Shown here: positions 46,724 to 55,467 of the stretch, piece after piece
How positions within the stretch are numbered: the stretch's first letter is position 1
How the letters are laid out: each line of letters starts with the position of its first letter
DNA from: Hymenobacter sp. J193
GTDB lineage: Bacteria > Bacteroidota > Bacteroidia > Cytophagales > Hymenobacteraceae
Reading direction: 5' to 3'
Assembly (NCBI RefSeq): GCF_024700075.1
Contig: NZ_JAJONE010000001.1
Span: forward strand, 2,756,001 to 2,820,000
Length of the DNA stretch: 64,000 bases
Position numbers and translations under genes: made by a program
Notes under the pieces: generated by a model
Seen by the model: the letters and a program-made list of their open reading frames with translations, nothing else
The model's database searches: none
Told to the model about the DNA's origin: nothing

Positions 46724-46747
46724 ACGGTCGAGCCAGGGGATAAAGAA

Positions 46748-46770
46748 AGAGGGGACTACCCGTCCCCTCT
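46748..46770 (-). terminator. Hairpin with T-rich tail in the rimP leader (terminator or attenuator)
   Basis: On the minus strand AGAGGGGAC (46770-46762) pairs with GTCCCCTCT (46756-46748), 9 bp, followed by TTCTTTAT. It lies downstream of the rimP promoter, 24 nt before the rimP ATG, and 73 nt after the stop of the T9SS type B gene. It may terminate that gene and also attenuate the operon. Confidence 0.7.
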
Positions 46771-46791
46771 CTGATTCGTTACTTGCTGGTG

Positions 46792-46822
46792 CAAAGATAC
46801 AACGAATTATGCCGCAACGCAA
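46792..46822 (-). promoter_or_regulatory. TTG-N20-TATCTTTG promoter of rimP-nusA-infB
   Basis: On the minus strand TTG (46822-46820) and TATCTTTG (46799-46792) are 20 nt apart. The start site would fall near 46785, giving a leader of about 60 nt. Confidence 0.7.
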
Positions 46823-46842
46823 CCAGCCGCGCCGGGCGGACC

Positions 46843-49800
46843 TTAGCGGTGAATATCCAGCCAGCCTTTGTACTGGCGGCCTTCGGTATCGCGCAGCAGA
46901 AAGTAGTACACGCCGCCGGGCAGCTTGCCCCCGTCCCAGTCGTTGCGGTAGTCGGCCGAGCTGTACACTTCCTGTCCCCAGCGCGAAAATACCTTCAGGG
47001 CAGCGGGCAGGCAGGTGTAGTGCTGCACAAACACCTGGTTTAGGTTGTCGCCGTTGTTGGGCGTGATGATGTTGGGAACCAGTGGGTCAGCCACTTCAAT
47101 CTGCAGGTAGCGCGTCTGCACCTGGCAGGTGCTGTTGTAGGCGGCCGTCATGGCTACGGTGTAGGTACCGGCGCGGTCGTAGGTGTGCTCCACGCTGGCC
47201 GTGGTGCCGTGGGGCGTGCCGTCGCCAAAATCCCAGTCGTACTGGCTGGCATACTGCGCCGGCGACACGAATCGGATAGTGAATGGCGCTAAGCCAGTCT
47301 TACCCGAATATGATGCACACTCCGGTACGGGTAGCGGCTGCACGTTGGTGTTCAGCGGCGCCATAACCACCTGCCGCACGTCATATTCCGGGCAGCCATT
47401 GGAGGCCTGGTAGGTGTAAGTGAGGCGAAGGCGCTGGGCCGAGTCGGCGGCAACCGGGGGCGTAAACCAGCCTTCCGGCGTAACGCCCGAACCGCTCCAC
47501 GTGCCGCCCGCCGGGGTAGCGCCCAGCAACTGGTAAGGCGTGTTCTGGAAGCTGCACAGGGCTGTATCCCGGCCGGCCTCAACGGCTGGCGGCAGCAGTA
47601 CTACAATCTGCCGGCTGGCTTCCCCGCATTGGTCGACCGGCAGCGTGTAGGTGATGGTGTGCGTGCCGGGGCCAGCGGCGGCCGGGTCGAACTGGCTGCC
47701 GCGCACGCCGGGGCCACTCCAGGTGCCACCCGCGGGCGTGGCCGTCAGGGGCACGAGGTCTTCGTTGGTACAGCGCTGGGCGGGCAGGGAGAAATCAACC
47801 GACACCACAGGCCGGACTGTCATGCGGAGGCTGCTGTTGGTAAAGCACGTGCCGGTAGACTGGGCTGTGTAGCTGAGCGCCTGCTCGCCCACCAGGGCAA
47901 CGCTGGGCGTGAAAATGTAGCTGCCATCGGCCTGCCGGCTTATGCCGGGGCCGGCCCACACGCCGCCCGCCGGAGAGCCACCCAGCCGGATGGGGCCGGC
48001 ATCGGCGCACACGGCCTGGGGACGACCGGCGTTGGCAATCCGCAGCTCGAAGTCGATTTTGAAGGCGGCGTTGTTGCAGTTCGAGCTGTTGTTGACGCGG
48101 GAATAGGTGTTGGCTCCCGGCGGCACCGGAAAGCGCGACGAGCCCCGGCAGCCGCCGCACACGGCATGGTACACCACGCCGCGCTTATCAAACCGACTGG
48201 TACCCCCATCCACGTGTTCCCCGCTGCCTCCCTGCTCCCCGAAGAACGTGGCGTACTCAATGGCTCTGGCCCCGGCCCCGAACTGCACGACGTAAAAATC
48301 GGAGCCGTCGGTGCTCGGCTGCACGGCGTTGCTGCTGGTGGGCAGGTCGTTGGTGGAGCCGCCGGTGTAGCCGTTGTTGATGTTGCCGCCCCAGCCGCAG
48401 GCGTAAATCCGCTCACAGTCATCTACCAGAAAGGCCGTCAAAGACAGGTCAGTGCCGCCCCGGCCGCTGCCAAACACGGTGGAGTAGTTAAGGGAATTGA
48501 GCTGGGGGCCAAGCTTCTGAATAAACTGTCCACCGCGCCGTTTCCGGTTGTCGTAGAGGCCCGCCGTAATGGGAAAGTTGCCGAAGCTCTGACCCAGGAT
48601 GTACACATTGTCGGCCGCGTCGAGCTGCAGAAAATACACTTGATCGTACTGGTCGGTGCCCCGGTAAGTGGCCTGAAGCAGGGAATTGCCATCGGCCGAA
48701 ATGTGAGCCACGAAGCCGTCGGTGTTGCCGGCCGAACCCGACTGTAGCGCGCCCGTGGTGCCGGGGAAGTTGCCTCCCGTGGTGCCACCAGCCACGTACA
48801 CCGAGCCATCGGAAGCCAGCTTGATGGAGTACGCCGCATCGGCGCCGCTGCCCCCCAGGTAGCTGGCCCAGTACAGCTGGTCGAGCTTGGGCGAGAGTTT
48901 CAGCACCAGGCCATCCAGCTTGCCGCCGCCGTAGGCACGCTTCAGGCCATTCTTCACCGGAAAGTTGGTGCTGCCGGTGCAGGAGGCCACGTACACGTTG
49001 CCCTCCGAGTCGGTGATAATGTCGCCCCGGAATGTGTCGCCGTAGTTACGGGCCAGGAAGTTGCTGGCGCTGTTGCCAGTGTCCACGTTCAGGCCGTCCC
49101 AGCCGGAACCGCCCAGCAGGGTGGAAGCCAGCAGCGTGCTGCCGTTGGCCGAGAGCTTGGCCACGAACAGGTCGGCGCCATTTAAATAGCTGTAGCTGTT
49201 GAACACCTGGTAGGACTGGCCGGGCTGCAGCGTGCGGCTCACGGCGCCGCTCGTAGTGGGGAACTGCCGGGACGACGTGGAGCCGAAAATCAGCAGCTCA
49301 CCCTGGGCATTCACCACCAGGCTGTGCGGGGTTTCGGTATTCTCGCCGCCCAGGTAAGTGGCATACAGGCGGGCGGCCGGGCCATTTGCCCGCGTGTCAT
49401 ACTTGATAATGCCCACGTCCATGACGCCGCTGAAGGAAGTGCTGAAAGCGCCGGCCGACACGGGGTAGCCGGGGTCGAAAACCACGCCAGCCGAGTACAG
49501 GTGGCCTTCCTCATCGTAGGTGGCCGTGTTGCCCCAGTTGTCGGCCGTGGAGCCGGTGTAGGAGGAAAAAACCACCGTGGGGTCGATGGTCAGGGCCAGG
49601 TCTTTACGGTAACCCTGCGGAAACTGGAACGACACCGTCTGGCCGCGCAGCTCAAAAGAGCACGGCACCGGCACGACTTTCCCATTCACGTACTGCCAGG
49701 CCCGGGGGGCCAACTCCGTCACGGTGCCCACCGAGGTGCCTACCATCAGGTTGCCTTCTTCCAGGCGCAGCGTGTTGGCGCCCTGGTAGCGCAGCCGGAT

Positions 49801-50325
49801 GGCGGCGGGGCGCCCGCCCGGTGCCACCACGAAGTCGTACTCCAGGTGACCGGCGGCGTTTTCGTAGAGTTGCACGTCGGTTTTGGCGTACACGCCCTGG
49901 TACTGCACCTGCCGGAAGCCCCGTACGCCGGTAGCCCACTGGCGCGGGTCGGGCCCCCGGAAGTAGCTGCGCTGCTCGGTTGTGGCCTCGGTCCCGGTCA
50001 GGGTAGGGGCAGCGTTGCCGCCTTCAAACGTAACGGTGTAGGCGTGGCCGCGCAGCTCGGCTTTCGGAGCCTGGAGCGCGCCCGCCTGCCCGTGGCCGTG
50101 GCTGCCCAGGTCTTCGGGCGAGAACAGGGAATAGGTGAAGCCCGTAGGCCGCAGAAACAGCCGCCCGGCCGGCAGACTAGCGGCGTAGCGCACGGGCGCG
50201 GGCCACTGGCCCCGGTTCTCAATGAATTCCAGGGTCTTTTCCGGTCCCGGCAGGGCCGCGTGCACGGAAGAAGAGCCTAAGGAAACGCATGCCAACGCCA
50301 GCAGCCAACAGTAAAAACGGTTCAT
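46843..50325 (-). CDS. Giant secreted protein with SBBP repeats, PKD domain and T9SS type B sorting domain
   Basis: A 1160-residue secreted protein. After a signal peptide (MNRFYCWLLALACVSLG) it has a DUF7948-like N-terminal region (LEFIENRGQWPAPVRYAASL, VQLYENAAGHLEYDFVVAPG), then beta-propeller-type repeats (DGLVLKLSPKLDQLYWASYL, GSGADAAYSIKLASDGSVYV), several Gly-rich Ig-like modules (TPAGGTWSGPGV), a PKD domain (YDWDFGDGTPHG) and a C-terminal type B domain (NIITPNNGDNLNQVF, FSRWGQEVYSS, LPGGVYYFLL). It is a likely SprA substrate. I start at the signal peptide; the longer ORF contains 60 non-signal codons. Confidence 0.9.
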   Translation of the reverse strand: MNRFYCWLLALACVSLGSSSVHAALPGPEKTLEFIENRGQWPAPVRYAASLPAGRLFLRPTGFTYSLFSPEDLGSHGHGQAGALQAPKAELRGHAYTVTFEGGNAAPTLTGTEATTEQRSYFRGPDPRQWATGVRGFRQVQYQGVYAKTDVQLYENAAGHLEYDFVVAPGGRPAAIRLRYQGANTLRLEEGNLMVGTSVGTVTELAPRAWQYVNGKVVPVPCSFELRGQTVSFQFPQGYRKDLALTIDPTVVFSSYTGSTADNWGNTATYDEEGHLYSAGVVFDPGYPVSAGAFSTSFSGVMDVGIIKYDTRANGPAARLYATYLGGENTETPHSLVVNAQGELLIFGSTSSRQFPTTSGAVSRTLQPGQSYQVFNSYSYLNGADLFVAKLSANGSTLLASTLLGGSGWDGLNVDTGNSASNFLARNYGDTFRGDIITDSEGNVYVASCTGSTNFPVKNGLKRAYGGGKLDGLVLKLSPKLDQLYWASYLGGSGADAAYSIKLASDGSVYVAGGTTGGNFPGTTGALQSGSAGNTDGFVAHISADGNSLLQATYRGTDQYDQVYFLQLDAADNVYILGQSFGNFPITAGLYDNRKRRGGQFIQKLGPQLNSLNYSTVFGSGRGGTDLSLTAFLVDDCERIYACGWGGNINNGYTGGSTNDLPTSSNAVQPSTDGSDFYVVQFGAGARAIEYATFFGEQGGSGEHVDGGTSRFDKRGVVYHAVCGGCRGSSRFPVPPGANTYSRVNNSSNCNNAAFKIDFELRIANAGRPQAVCADAGPIRLGGSPAGGVWAGPGISRQADGSYIFTPSVALVGEQALSYTAQSTGTCFTNSSLRMTVRPVVSVDFSLPAQRCTNEDLVPLTATPAGGTWSGPGVRGSQFDPAAAGPGTHTITYTLPVDQCGEASRQIVVLLPPAVEAGRDTALCSFQNTPYQLLGATPAGGTWSGSGVTPEGWFTPPVAADSAQRLRLTYTYQASNGCPEYDVRQVVMAPLNTNVQPLPVPECASYSGKTGLAPFTIRFVSPAQYASQYDWDFGDGTPHGTTASVEHTYDRAGTYTVAMTAAYNSTCQVQTRYLQIEVADPLVPNIITPNNGDNLNQVFVQHYTCLPAALKVFSRWGQEVYSSADYRNDWDGGKLPGGVYYFLLRDTEGRQYKGWLDIHR

Positions 50326-50413
50326 CTCTGTGTAAGAGTAAAGTCTAACAGATTCGAAAGATACCGCTTCGGCCTGATTGGTGGCATGGTGCGCCGGAAA
50401 CCCCTGGATATCG

Positions 50414-50420
50414 TATTTTG
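50414..50420 (+). promoter_or_regulatory. TATTTTG, a near-consensus -7 element
   Basis: TATTTTG is one T short of TAnnTTTG and lies 11 nt before the GTG at 50432. It supports that start against the in-frame ATG at 50378, which is upstream of it. Confidence 0.35.
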
Positions 50421-50431
50421 CGGCCTCATTC

Positions 50432-51559
50432 GTGTCTGATTTCGTGCGTCGTTCTTTTGCCTTCAAGTGCACTGTGCTGACGGTAGCCTGGGTGCTGCTG
50501 GCCATCGGCGCCCTGCAGATTCCGCCTTACCAGCTGTGGCCGGCCGCCTTCGTGGGCATGAGCCTGCCGGTGGCGCTGTTCCTCAATGCGGGCTGGCTGT
50601 TGTACTGGCTGCTGCGGCGCTGGCCGGTGGCACTGCTGCCGCTGGCCGTGTTGGTGCTTACCTGGCCGCACGTGCAGCGTGGGCTGGCTCTGCACCCGCT
50701 GAGTCCTGATGTCAACTCCGATTATGAGCCCGTGCGGGTGCTTAGCTCCAACGTGCGCATCTTCAATGTATATAGGCAGCTGCGCGGGAAGGACTTCGTG
50801 TCTTCGAAGGCTATGATCAAGTGGGTGGCCGAAAACCCGGCCGACATCATTTGCCTGCAGGAATTCTACAACGAGCCTCAGCCCACGCAGGAAAACGGAC
50901 GGGTGTTTCAGAGTGTGCGCCGCATCGGGCAGGAGCAAGGGCGGCAGCCGTTTGTATCCGTCACGCTTGAAAACCGCATTGGGGCGCAGTTTGGGCTGGC
51001 TATTTTCTCACGCTACCCCATTGTGCGCCGGGGAACCATTCCGTTTGGGCGGCTCACCCAGAACCACGCCATGTTTGCCGACGTGCGCCTGCCCCAGGGC
51101 GACACCATTCGCGTCTACAACGCCCACCTGCAGAGCATGAGCATGGCCGAGCAGGACATTGTGGACAGCTACTCCAGCAAGGCCGGTCTGAAAGCCAAGG
51201 GGCTGGGCTTGCTGCGCCGCTTCAAGCGCGGCTTGGTGGCCCGGGCCCGGCAGGTAGACACCCTGCGCCGCCATATGGACGAGTGCCGCTACCCCGTGCT
51301 GTTCTGCGCCGACCTCAACGATTTACCCTACAGCTATACGTACGACCAGCTGGCCGACCGCCTGCAGAATGCCCACGCTACGGCGGGTAATGGCGTGGGC
51401 GCTACCTACAACGGCCGCCTGCCCTTCGTGCGCATCGACAATCAGTTTGCCGGCCCGCAGTGGCAGGTTCAGGACTTCCGGGTGCACTACGAAATTCCCT
51501 ACTCCGATCATTTCCCTACCTCCGCTACCTACCGTCTAGCTCCGAAGCAAACCCAGTAA
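50432..51559 (+). CDS. Membrane-anchored endonuclease/exonuclease/phosphatase-family protein
   Basis: A 375-residue protein with three N-terminal membrane helices (LTVAWVLLAIGAL, ALFLNAGWLLYWLL, VALLPLAVLVLTW) and an exterior EEP domain. The EEP motifs are present: VRVLSSNVRIFN, IICLQEFYN (metal-ligand Glu), RVYNAHLQSM, VLFCADLNDLPYSYTYDQL (catalytic Asp/Asn) and the closing YSDHFPTSA. Family members cut phosphodiester bonds in nucleic acids, lipids or inositides; the substrate here is unknown. The GTG start at 50432 follows the near-promoter element. It is divergent from the T9SS type B gene. Confidence 0.88.
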   Translation: MSDFVRRSFAFKCTVLTVAWVLLAIGALQIPPYQLWPAAFVGMSLPVALFLNAGWLLYWLLRRWPVALLPLAVLVLTWPHVQRGLALHPLSPDVNSDYEPVRVLSSNVRIFNVYRQLRGKDFVSSKAMIKWVAENPADIICLQEFYNEPQPTQENGRVFQSVRRIGQEQGRQPFVSVTLENRIGAQFGLAIFSRYPIVRRGTIPFGRLTQNHAMFADVRLPQGDTIRVYNAHLQSMSMAEQDIVDSYSSKAGLKAKGLGLLRRFKRGLVARARQVDTLRRHMDECRYPVLFCADLNDLPYSYTYDQLADRLQNAHATAGNGVGATYNGRLPFVRIDNQFAGPQWQVQDFRVHYEIPYSDHFPTSATYRLAPKQTQ

Positions 51560-51786
51560 CGGGATTTATACCAGCCAGCCCGGAGTATGTACCCAAGATT
51601 GAACTTTATAGACTCCCGAGCTGGACTTTTGTACTGCCAAGGCGGGATTTTAGACTCAATTGGGACAAAATTGAGGCGAAATCAGCCATTTTCAGGGCAA
51701 AGTTGTTAAAGCAAACCACCTAGCCGGTGAAGCCAGCGCCCGATTATAAAATCGGTGCCTTCCTCTTAATCTGCAAAATCTGCGGT

Positions 51787-51794
51787 TACTTTTG
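51787..51794 (+). promoter_or_regulatory. -7 element TACTTTTG immediately before cysS
   Basis: TACTTTTG ends 5 nt before the cysS ATG, which implies a very short or absent leader. The rest of the 240-nt gap contains a CTCAATT/AATTGAG hairpin (51655-51677) but no ORF. Confidence 0.5.
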
Positions 51795-51799
51795 CTCCC

Positions 51800-53305
51800 A
51801 TGCAGCACCCACTTTCGCTCTACAACACGCTCACCCGCCGCAAAGACGCTTTCCAACCGCTACACGCGCCTTTCGTGGGCGTATACTTGTGCGGCCCTAC
51901 CGTCTACAGCGAGGCGCACTTGGGCAATGCTCGGGGGCCGGTGGTATTTGATGTGCTGACGCGCTACCTTCGCTACCTAGGCTATACCGTGCGCTACGTG
52001 CGCAACATCACCGACGTAGGCCACCTGGCGGGCGACGCCGACGAGGGCGAGGATAAGATCAGCCGGATGGCGCGGGCACGGCAGCTGGAGCCCATGCAGG
52101 TGGCTGAGCAGTTTGCCAACCTCTACCACCGCCACATGGAAGTACTGGGCTGCCTGCCGCCCGATATCGAGCCCCGCGCCAGCGGCCACATCACCGAGCA
52201 GATTCAGCTGATTCAGGAAATTATCGGCAACGGCTTCGGCTATGAAGTCAACGGCTCGGTGTACTTTGATGTACCAGCCTACAACGCCGCCGGGCGCGGT
52301 TACGGCAAGCTGTCCAACCGCGTGGTGGAGGAGCTGCTGGCTGGCTCCCGCGACAACCTCGCCGGGCAGGAGGAAAAGCGCAGCCCCCTGGATTTTGCCC
52401 TCTGGAAAAAGGCCGATGCCCGCCACCTCATGCGCTGGCCCTCGCCCTGGGGCGAAGGATTTCCCGGCTGGCACCTCGAGTGCTCGGCCATGAGCCGCAA
52501 GTACCTGGGCGCCGAGTTCGACATCCACGGCGGCGGGCTGGATCTGATGTTTCCGCACCACGAGTGCGAAATTGCCCAGAGCCAGGCCAGCCATTCCCAC
52601 TCCGACGAGGCCCGGGTGTGGATGCACAACAACATGATTACGGTGAACGGCCAGAAAATGAGCAAGTCGCTCGGCAACTTCATCACCATCACCGACCTGT
52701 TTCAGGGCGGCAGCTCCATCCTCGCCCAGCCCTACTCGCCCATGACGGCGCGCTTCTTCCTGCTGCAGGCCCACTACCGCAGCACCGTGGATGTGACCGA
52801 CGACGCCCTGCAGGCAGCCCGCAAAGGCTACCGCAAGCTTATGAACGGCCTGCGCATGCTGGACAAGCTAGTCCTGACCGAAGGCAACGAGCGCGCCGCC
52901 GATACCGCAGCTGCCGACGCCGAGCTAAGCAAGCTGGTGCAGGACTGCTTCATGGGCCTCAACGACGACCTCAATACGGCCCGCTGCGTAGCCTCGCTAT
53001 TCAACCTGCTGCGCAAGCTCAACGGCTTTGCCGCCAACCCGGCCACGCTGGCTCAGGTAGGTGAGGCGGCCCTCACGGAGGCCGCCACGGTGTACCGGGC
53101 CCTGGTGCAGGATGTGCTGGGGTTGCAGGATGAGCCCCGCGCCAGCGTGGAAGACCTGCTGGGCCTCACGCTGCGCTTCTACCAGGAAGCCAAAGCCGCC
53201 AAGGACTACAGCAAGGTCGACGACATCCGGGCAGCGCTCAAGGAGCAGGGCATCGTGGTGAAGGATACCAAAGCCGGCGTCGACTGGGCCTACAGCGAAG
53301 ACTAA
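51800..53305 (+). CDS. cysS: Cysteinyl-tRNA synthetase
   Basis: A 501-residue class I aminoacyl-tRNA synthetase that charges tRNA(Cys). The Zn/Cys site begins [18 protein letters not shown] (HIGH-type HLGN), with [10 protein letters not shown] and [15 protein letters not shown] as other zinc ligands, and the KMSKS loop in [12 protein letters not shown]. Length is normal. It is preceded by a very close -7 element and followed at 60 nt by the glutaminyl-cyclase-like gene. Confidence 0.97.
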   Translation: MQHPLSLYNTLTRRKDAFQPLHAPFVGVYLCGPTVYSEAHLGNARGPVVFDVLTRYLRYLGYTVRYVRNITDVGHLAGDADEGEDKISRMARARQLEPMQVAEQFANLYHRHMEVLGCLPPDIEPRASGHITEQIQLIQEIIGNGFGYEVNGSVYFDVPAYNAAGRGYGKLSNRVVEELLAGSRDNLAGQEEKRSPLDFALWKKADARHLMRWPSPWGEGFPGWHLECSAMSRKYLGAEFDIHGGGLDLMFPHHECEIAQSQASHSHSDEARVWMHNNMITVNGQKMSKSLGNFITITDLFQGGSSILAQPYSPMTARFFLLQAHYRSTVDVTDDALQAARKGYRKLMNGLRMLDKLVLTEGNERAADTAAADAELSKLVQDCFMGLNDDLNTARCVASLFNLLRKLNGFAANPATLAQVGEAALTEAATVYRALVQDVLGLQDEPRASVEDLLGLTLRFYQEAKAAKDYSKVDDIRAALKEQGIVVKDTKAGVDWAYSED

Positions 53306-53365
53306 ATTTTACCTCCTCTGTCATGCACTGCGGCTTTGCCTTTGCACGACGGCCTTTTTACCGCT

Positions 53366-54394
53366 ATGAACTTTCGCCTTTTCCGTCTGGCCCCCACGTT
53401 GCTGGCCGCTGGTCTGCTGATTGCCGGATGCCGGGACCAGCAGAAAACTCCCGAAACTGCCACCGAGCCGACGGAGAAGCCCCTGCCCAAAGCCCCCGCC
53501 TTCAGCGCCGACTCGGCCTACGCCTACGTGGCCCGGCAGGTGGCTTTCGGGCCGCGCGTGCCTAACTCCAAAGCCCACGTGAAAACCGGCGACTGGCTGG
53601 TGCGGGAGTTTAAAAAGTACGGCCTTACGGTGCGGGAGCAGCCCTTTGAGGCCATGGCTTTCGATGGCAAGATGCTGAAGTCACGCAACATCGTGGCCCA
53701 GTTCAATCCGCAGGCTGCCCGCCGCGTGGCCATCTTCGCGCACTGGGATACGCGCCCTTTTGCCGACAAAGACAAGGAGCACAAAAATGCACCGCTCGAT
53801 GGTGCTTCCGACGGAGCCAGCGGCGTGGGCGTGGCCCTGGAGGTGGCCCGAGTGCTGGCCGCCCAGCCCGACAGCCTACAGCCCAACGTGGGCGTGGACT
53901 TCATCCTGTTTGACGCCGAGGACTACGGGCACGACGACACCAGCCAGGGGGAGTTGACCAACCAGCTCGAAGCCCTGGGCAAGGACAGCTGGTGCCTGGG
54001 TTCTCAGTACTGGGCCAAAAACCTGCTGCCAGCCGGCTATAAGGCGCAGTATGGCATCCTGCTCGATATGGTGGGCGCCAAAAATGCCAAGTTCAGCCGG
54101 GAGCAGATTTCCCGCCAGAATGCCTTTAGCACCGTGGCTAAGGTGTGGGACACGGCGGCCCGTATCGGCTACTCCGACGTGTTTATCTTCAGGGATATGG
54201 GTGGCATAACCGACGACCACGTGTACACCAACCAGGCCGGCGTGCCCACCATCGACATCATCGACACGCTGCCCTTCGGCGACGAAACCTTCCCGGCCTA
54301 TCACCATACCACCCAGGACAACATGAGCGTCATCGACCGGCGCACCCTGAAGGCTGTGGGCCAGACGCTACTGCAGGTGCTGTATGGGGAGTAA
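53366..54394 (+). CDS. M28-family lipoprotein, probable glutaminyl-peptide cyclotransferase
   Basis: A 342-residue M28-fold lipoprotein (lipobox LIAGC). The order of motifs matches animal-type glutaminyl cyclase: AHWDTRPFADKD, DGASDGASGVGVALEVARVL, ILFDAEDYG (catalytic Glu and ligand Asp), CLGSQYWAKN, LLDMVGAKNAKF, TDDHVYTNQAGVPTIDII and YHHTTQDN. Such enzymes convert N-terminal Gln to pyroglutamate on proteins exported by signal peptidase I; in Bacteroidota this follows the Q-rule for signal cleavage. Aminopeptidase activity cannot be excluded. It follows cysS and ends at a 26-bp terminator. Confidence 0.8.
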   Translation: MNFRLFRLAPTLLAAGLLIAGCRDQQKTPETATEPTEKPLPKAPAFSADSAYAYVARQVAFGPRVPNSKAHVKTGDWLVREFKKYGLTVREQPFEAMAFDGKMLKSRNIVAQFNPQAARRVAIFAHWDTRPFADKDKEHKNAPLDGASDGASGVGVALEVARVLAAQPDSLQPNVGVDFILFDAEDYGHDDTSQGELTNQLEALGKDSWCLGSQYWAKNLLPAGYKAQYGILLDMVGAKNAKFSREQISRQNAFSTVAKVWDTAARIGYSDVFIFRDMGGITDDHVYTNQAGVPTIDIIDTLPFGDETFPAYHHTTQDNMSVIDRRTLKAVGQTLLQVLYGE

Positions 54395-54398
54395 AGGC

Positions 54399-54468
54399 CC
54401 TGCTCCTGCCACCAAATAAAGCCCCGGCTGCGTAAGTTGCCAGGGCTTTATTTGGTGGCAGGAGCAGG
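54399..54468. terminator. Bidirectional terminator with a 26-bp perfect stem
   Basis: CCTGCTCCTGCCACCAAATA and the following six bases (54399-54424) pair exactly with 54443-54468 across 18 nt. It lies between convergent genes and can stop both. Confidence 0.9.
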
Positions 54469-54502
54469 CGGGGATAGAAGCGTCCGGCCAACCAACTAGC
54501 GG

Positions 54503-55408
54503 CTACACATATTCCAGCACGGCGCCGGTGTCTTCTACAGTAAGCCGTGCCTCGCGCCCTACTACCAGCGCCATATTGCGGGCCTCGTGGCCTACCGGAA
54601 AGCCATGCGCCACCGGAAAACCATACATGGCGGCGTACTGCCCAATGATTTCGTTGGGCGTCTGGCCGTAGGGCGTGGCATTGTCCTGGGGGTTGGTGAA
54701 GTGCCCTACAACCATGCCGGCCAGGTCGTGCAGCTTGCCGGTTCGGTCCAGGTGCACCAGCATCCGGTCGATGGCGTAGAGGTATTCGTCGATGTCTTCC
54801 AGGAAGAGAATACGCCCGGCGGTGGATACGTCGGAGGCGGTGCCGGTGAGCGTTTGCAGCATGCTCAGGTTGCCGCCCACCAGTTCACCGGTAGCAGTGC
54901 CCAATTGGTTTTGTTGGTGCGCGGGCACCTCGTAGCGCACCCCCTCCCCAAAAAGCGTCCGGCGCAGGCTGTCCACCGACTCAGTGCTGCCTTCTTGATG
55001 AAAGAAGATGGGCATTACCCCGTGAATGCTCTGGTAGCCCAGCCGCAGCAGGTGGCAGTGGAGAGTGGTTACATCGGAGAAGCCTGCCACCCACTTGGGG
55101 TCTTGCCCAAAGCGCGAAAAGTCAATCTGGTCGATAATGCGGGGAGTGCCGTACCCCCCGCGTGCTACCAGTATGGCCCGGATGGCGGGGTTGTCGAGCT
55201 GCTCCTGCAGGTCGCGGCGGCGTACTTCATCGTCGCCCCCAAACTGGTGGTGCGCCACGTTGGTGGATTCGCCCAGTACCACGCGCAGCCCCCAGCTTTC
55301 CAGGGTAGCCACGGCAGCAGCCAACTCCTCGTGCGAGGCCTTACGGGCAGTACAAACAATGGCAACCTGGTCGCCGGAACGAAGCGGAGCGGGGCTGATG
55401 GTAGGCAT
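54503..55408 (-). CDS. LD-carboxypeptidase (S66 family)
   Basis: A 301-residue S66 serine peptidase that releases the terminal D-Ala of tetrapeptides during murein recycling. Motifs: RSGDQVAIVCTARKAS, VARGGYGTPRIID, the nucleophile Ser in VAGFSDVTTL, GELVGGNLSMLQTLTGT, LFLEDIDEYLYAIDRM (catalytic Glu), and the catalytic His in PVAHGFPVGHEARN. No signal peptide is seen, so it is cytoplasmic. A -7 element ends 4 nt before the ATG. Confidence 0.94.
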   Translation of the reverse strand: MPTISPAPLRSGDQVAIVCTARKASHEELAAAVATLESWGLRVVLGESTNVAHHQFGGDDEVRRRDLQEQLDNPAIRAILVARGGYGTPRIIDQIDFSRFGQDPKWVAGFSDVTTLHCHLLRLGYQSIHGVMPIFFHQEGSTESVDSLRRTLFGEGVRYEVPAHQQNQLGTATGELVGGNLSMLQTLTGTASDVSTAGRILFLEDIDEYLYAIDRMLVHLDRTGKLHDLAGMVVGHFTNPQDNATPYGQTPNEIIGQYAAMYGFPVAHGFPVGHEARNMALVVGREARLTVEDTGAVLEYV

Positions 55409-55412
55409 AGCG

Positions 55413-55420
55413 CAAAGCTA
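55413..55420 (-). promoter_or_regulatory. -7 element TAGCTTTG immediately before the LD-carboxypeptidase gene
   Basis: TAGCTTTG on the minus strand ends 4 nt before the ATG at 55408, as in dut and cysS. Confidence 0.5.
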
Positions 55421-55467
55421 CGCGGAATGAGGAAGCGGGATAATAAAGAGCTAACTCTTCGCTCCCA

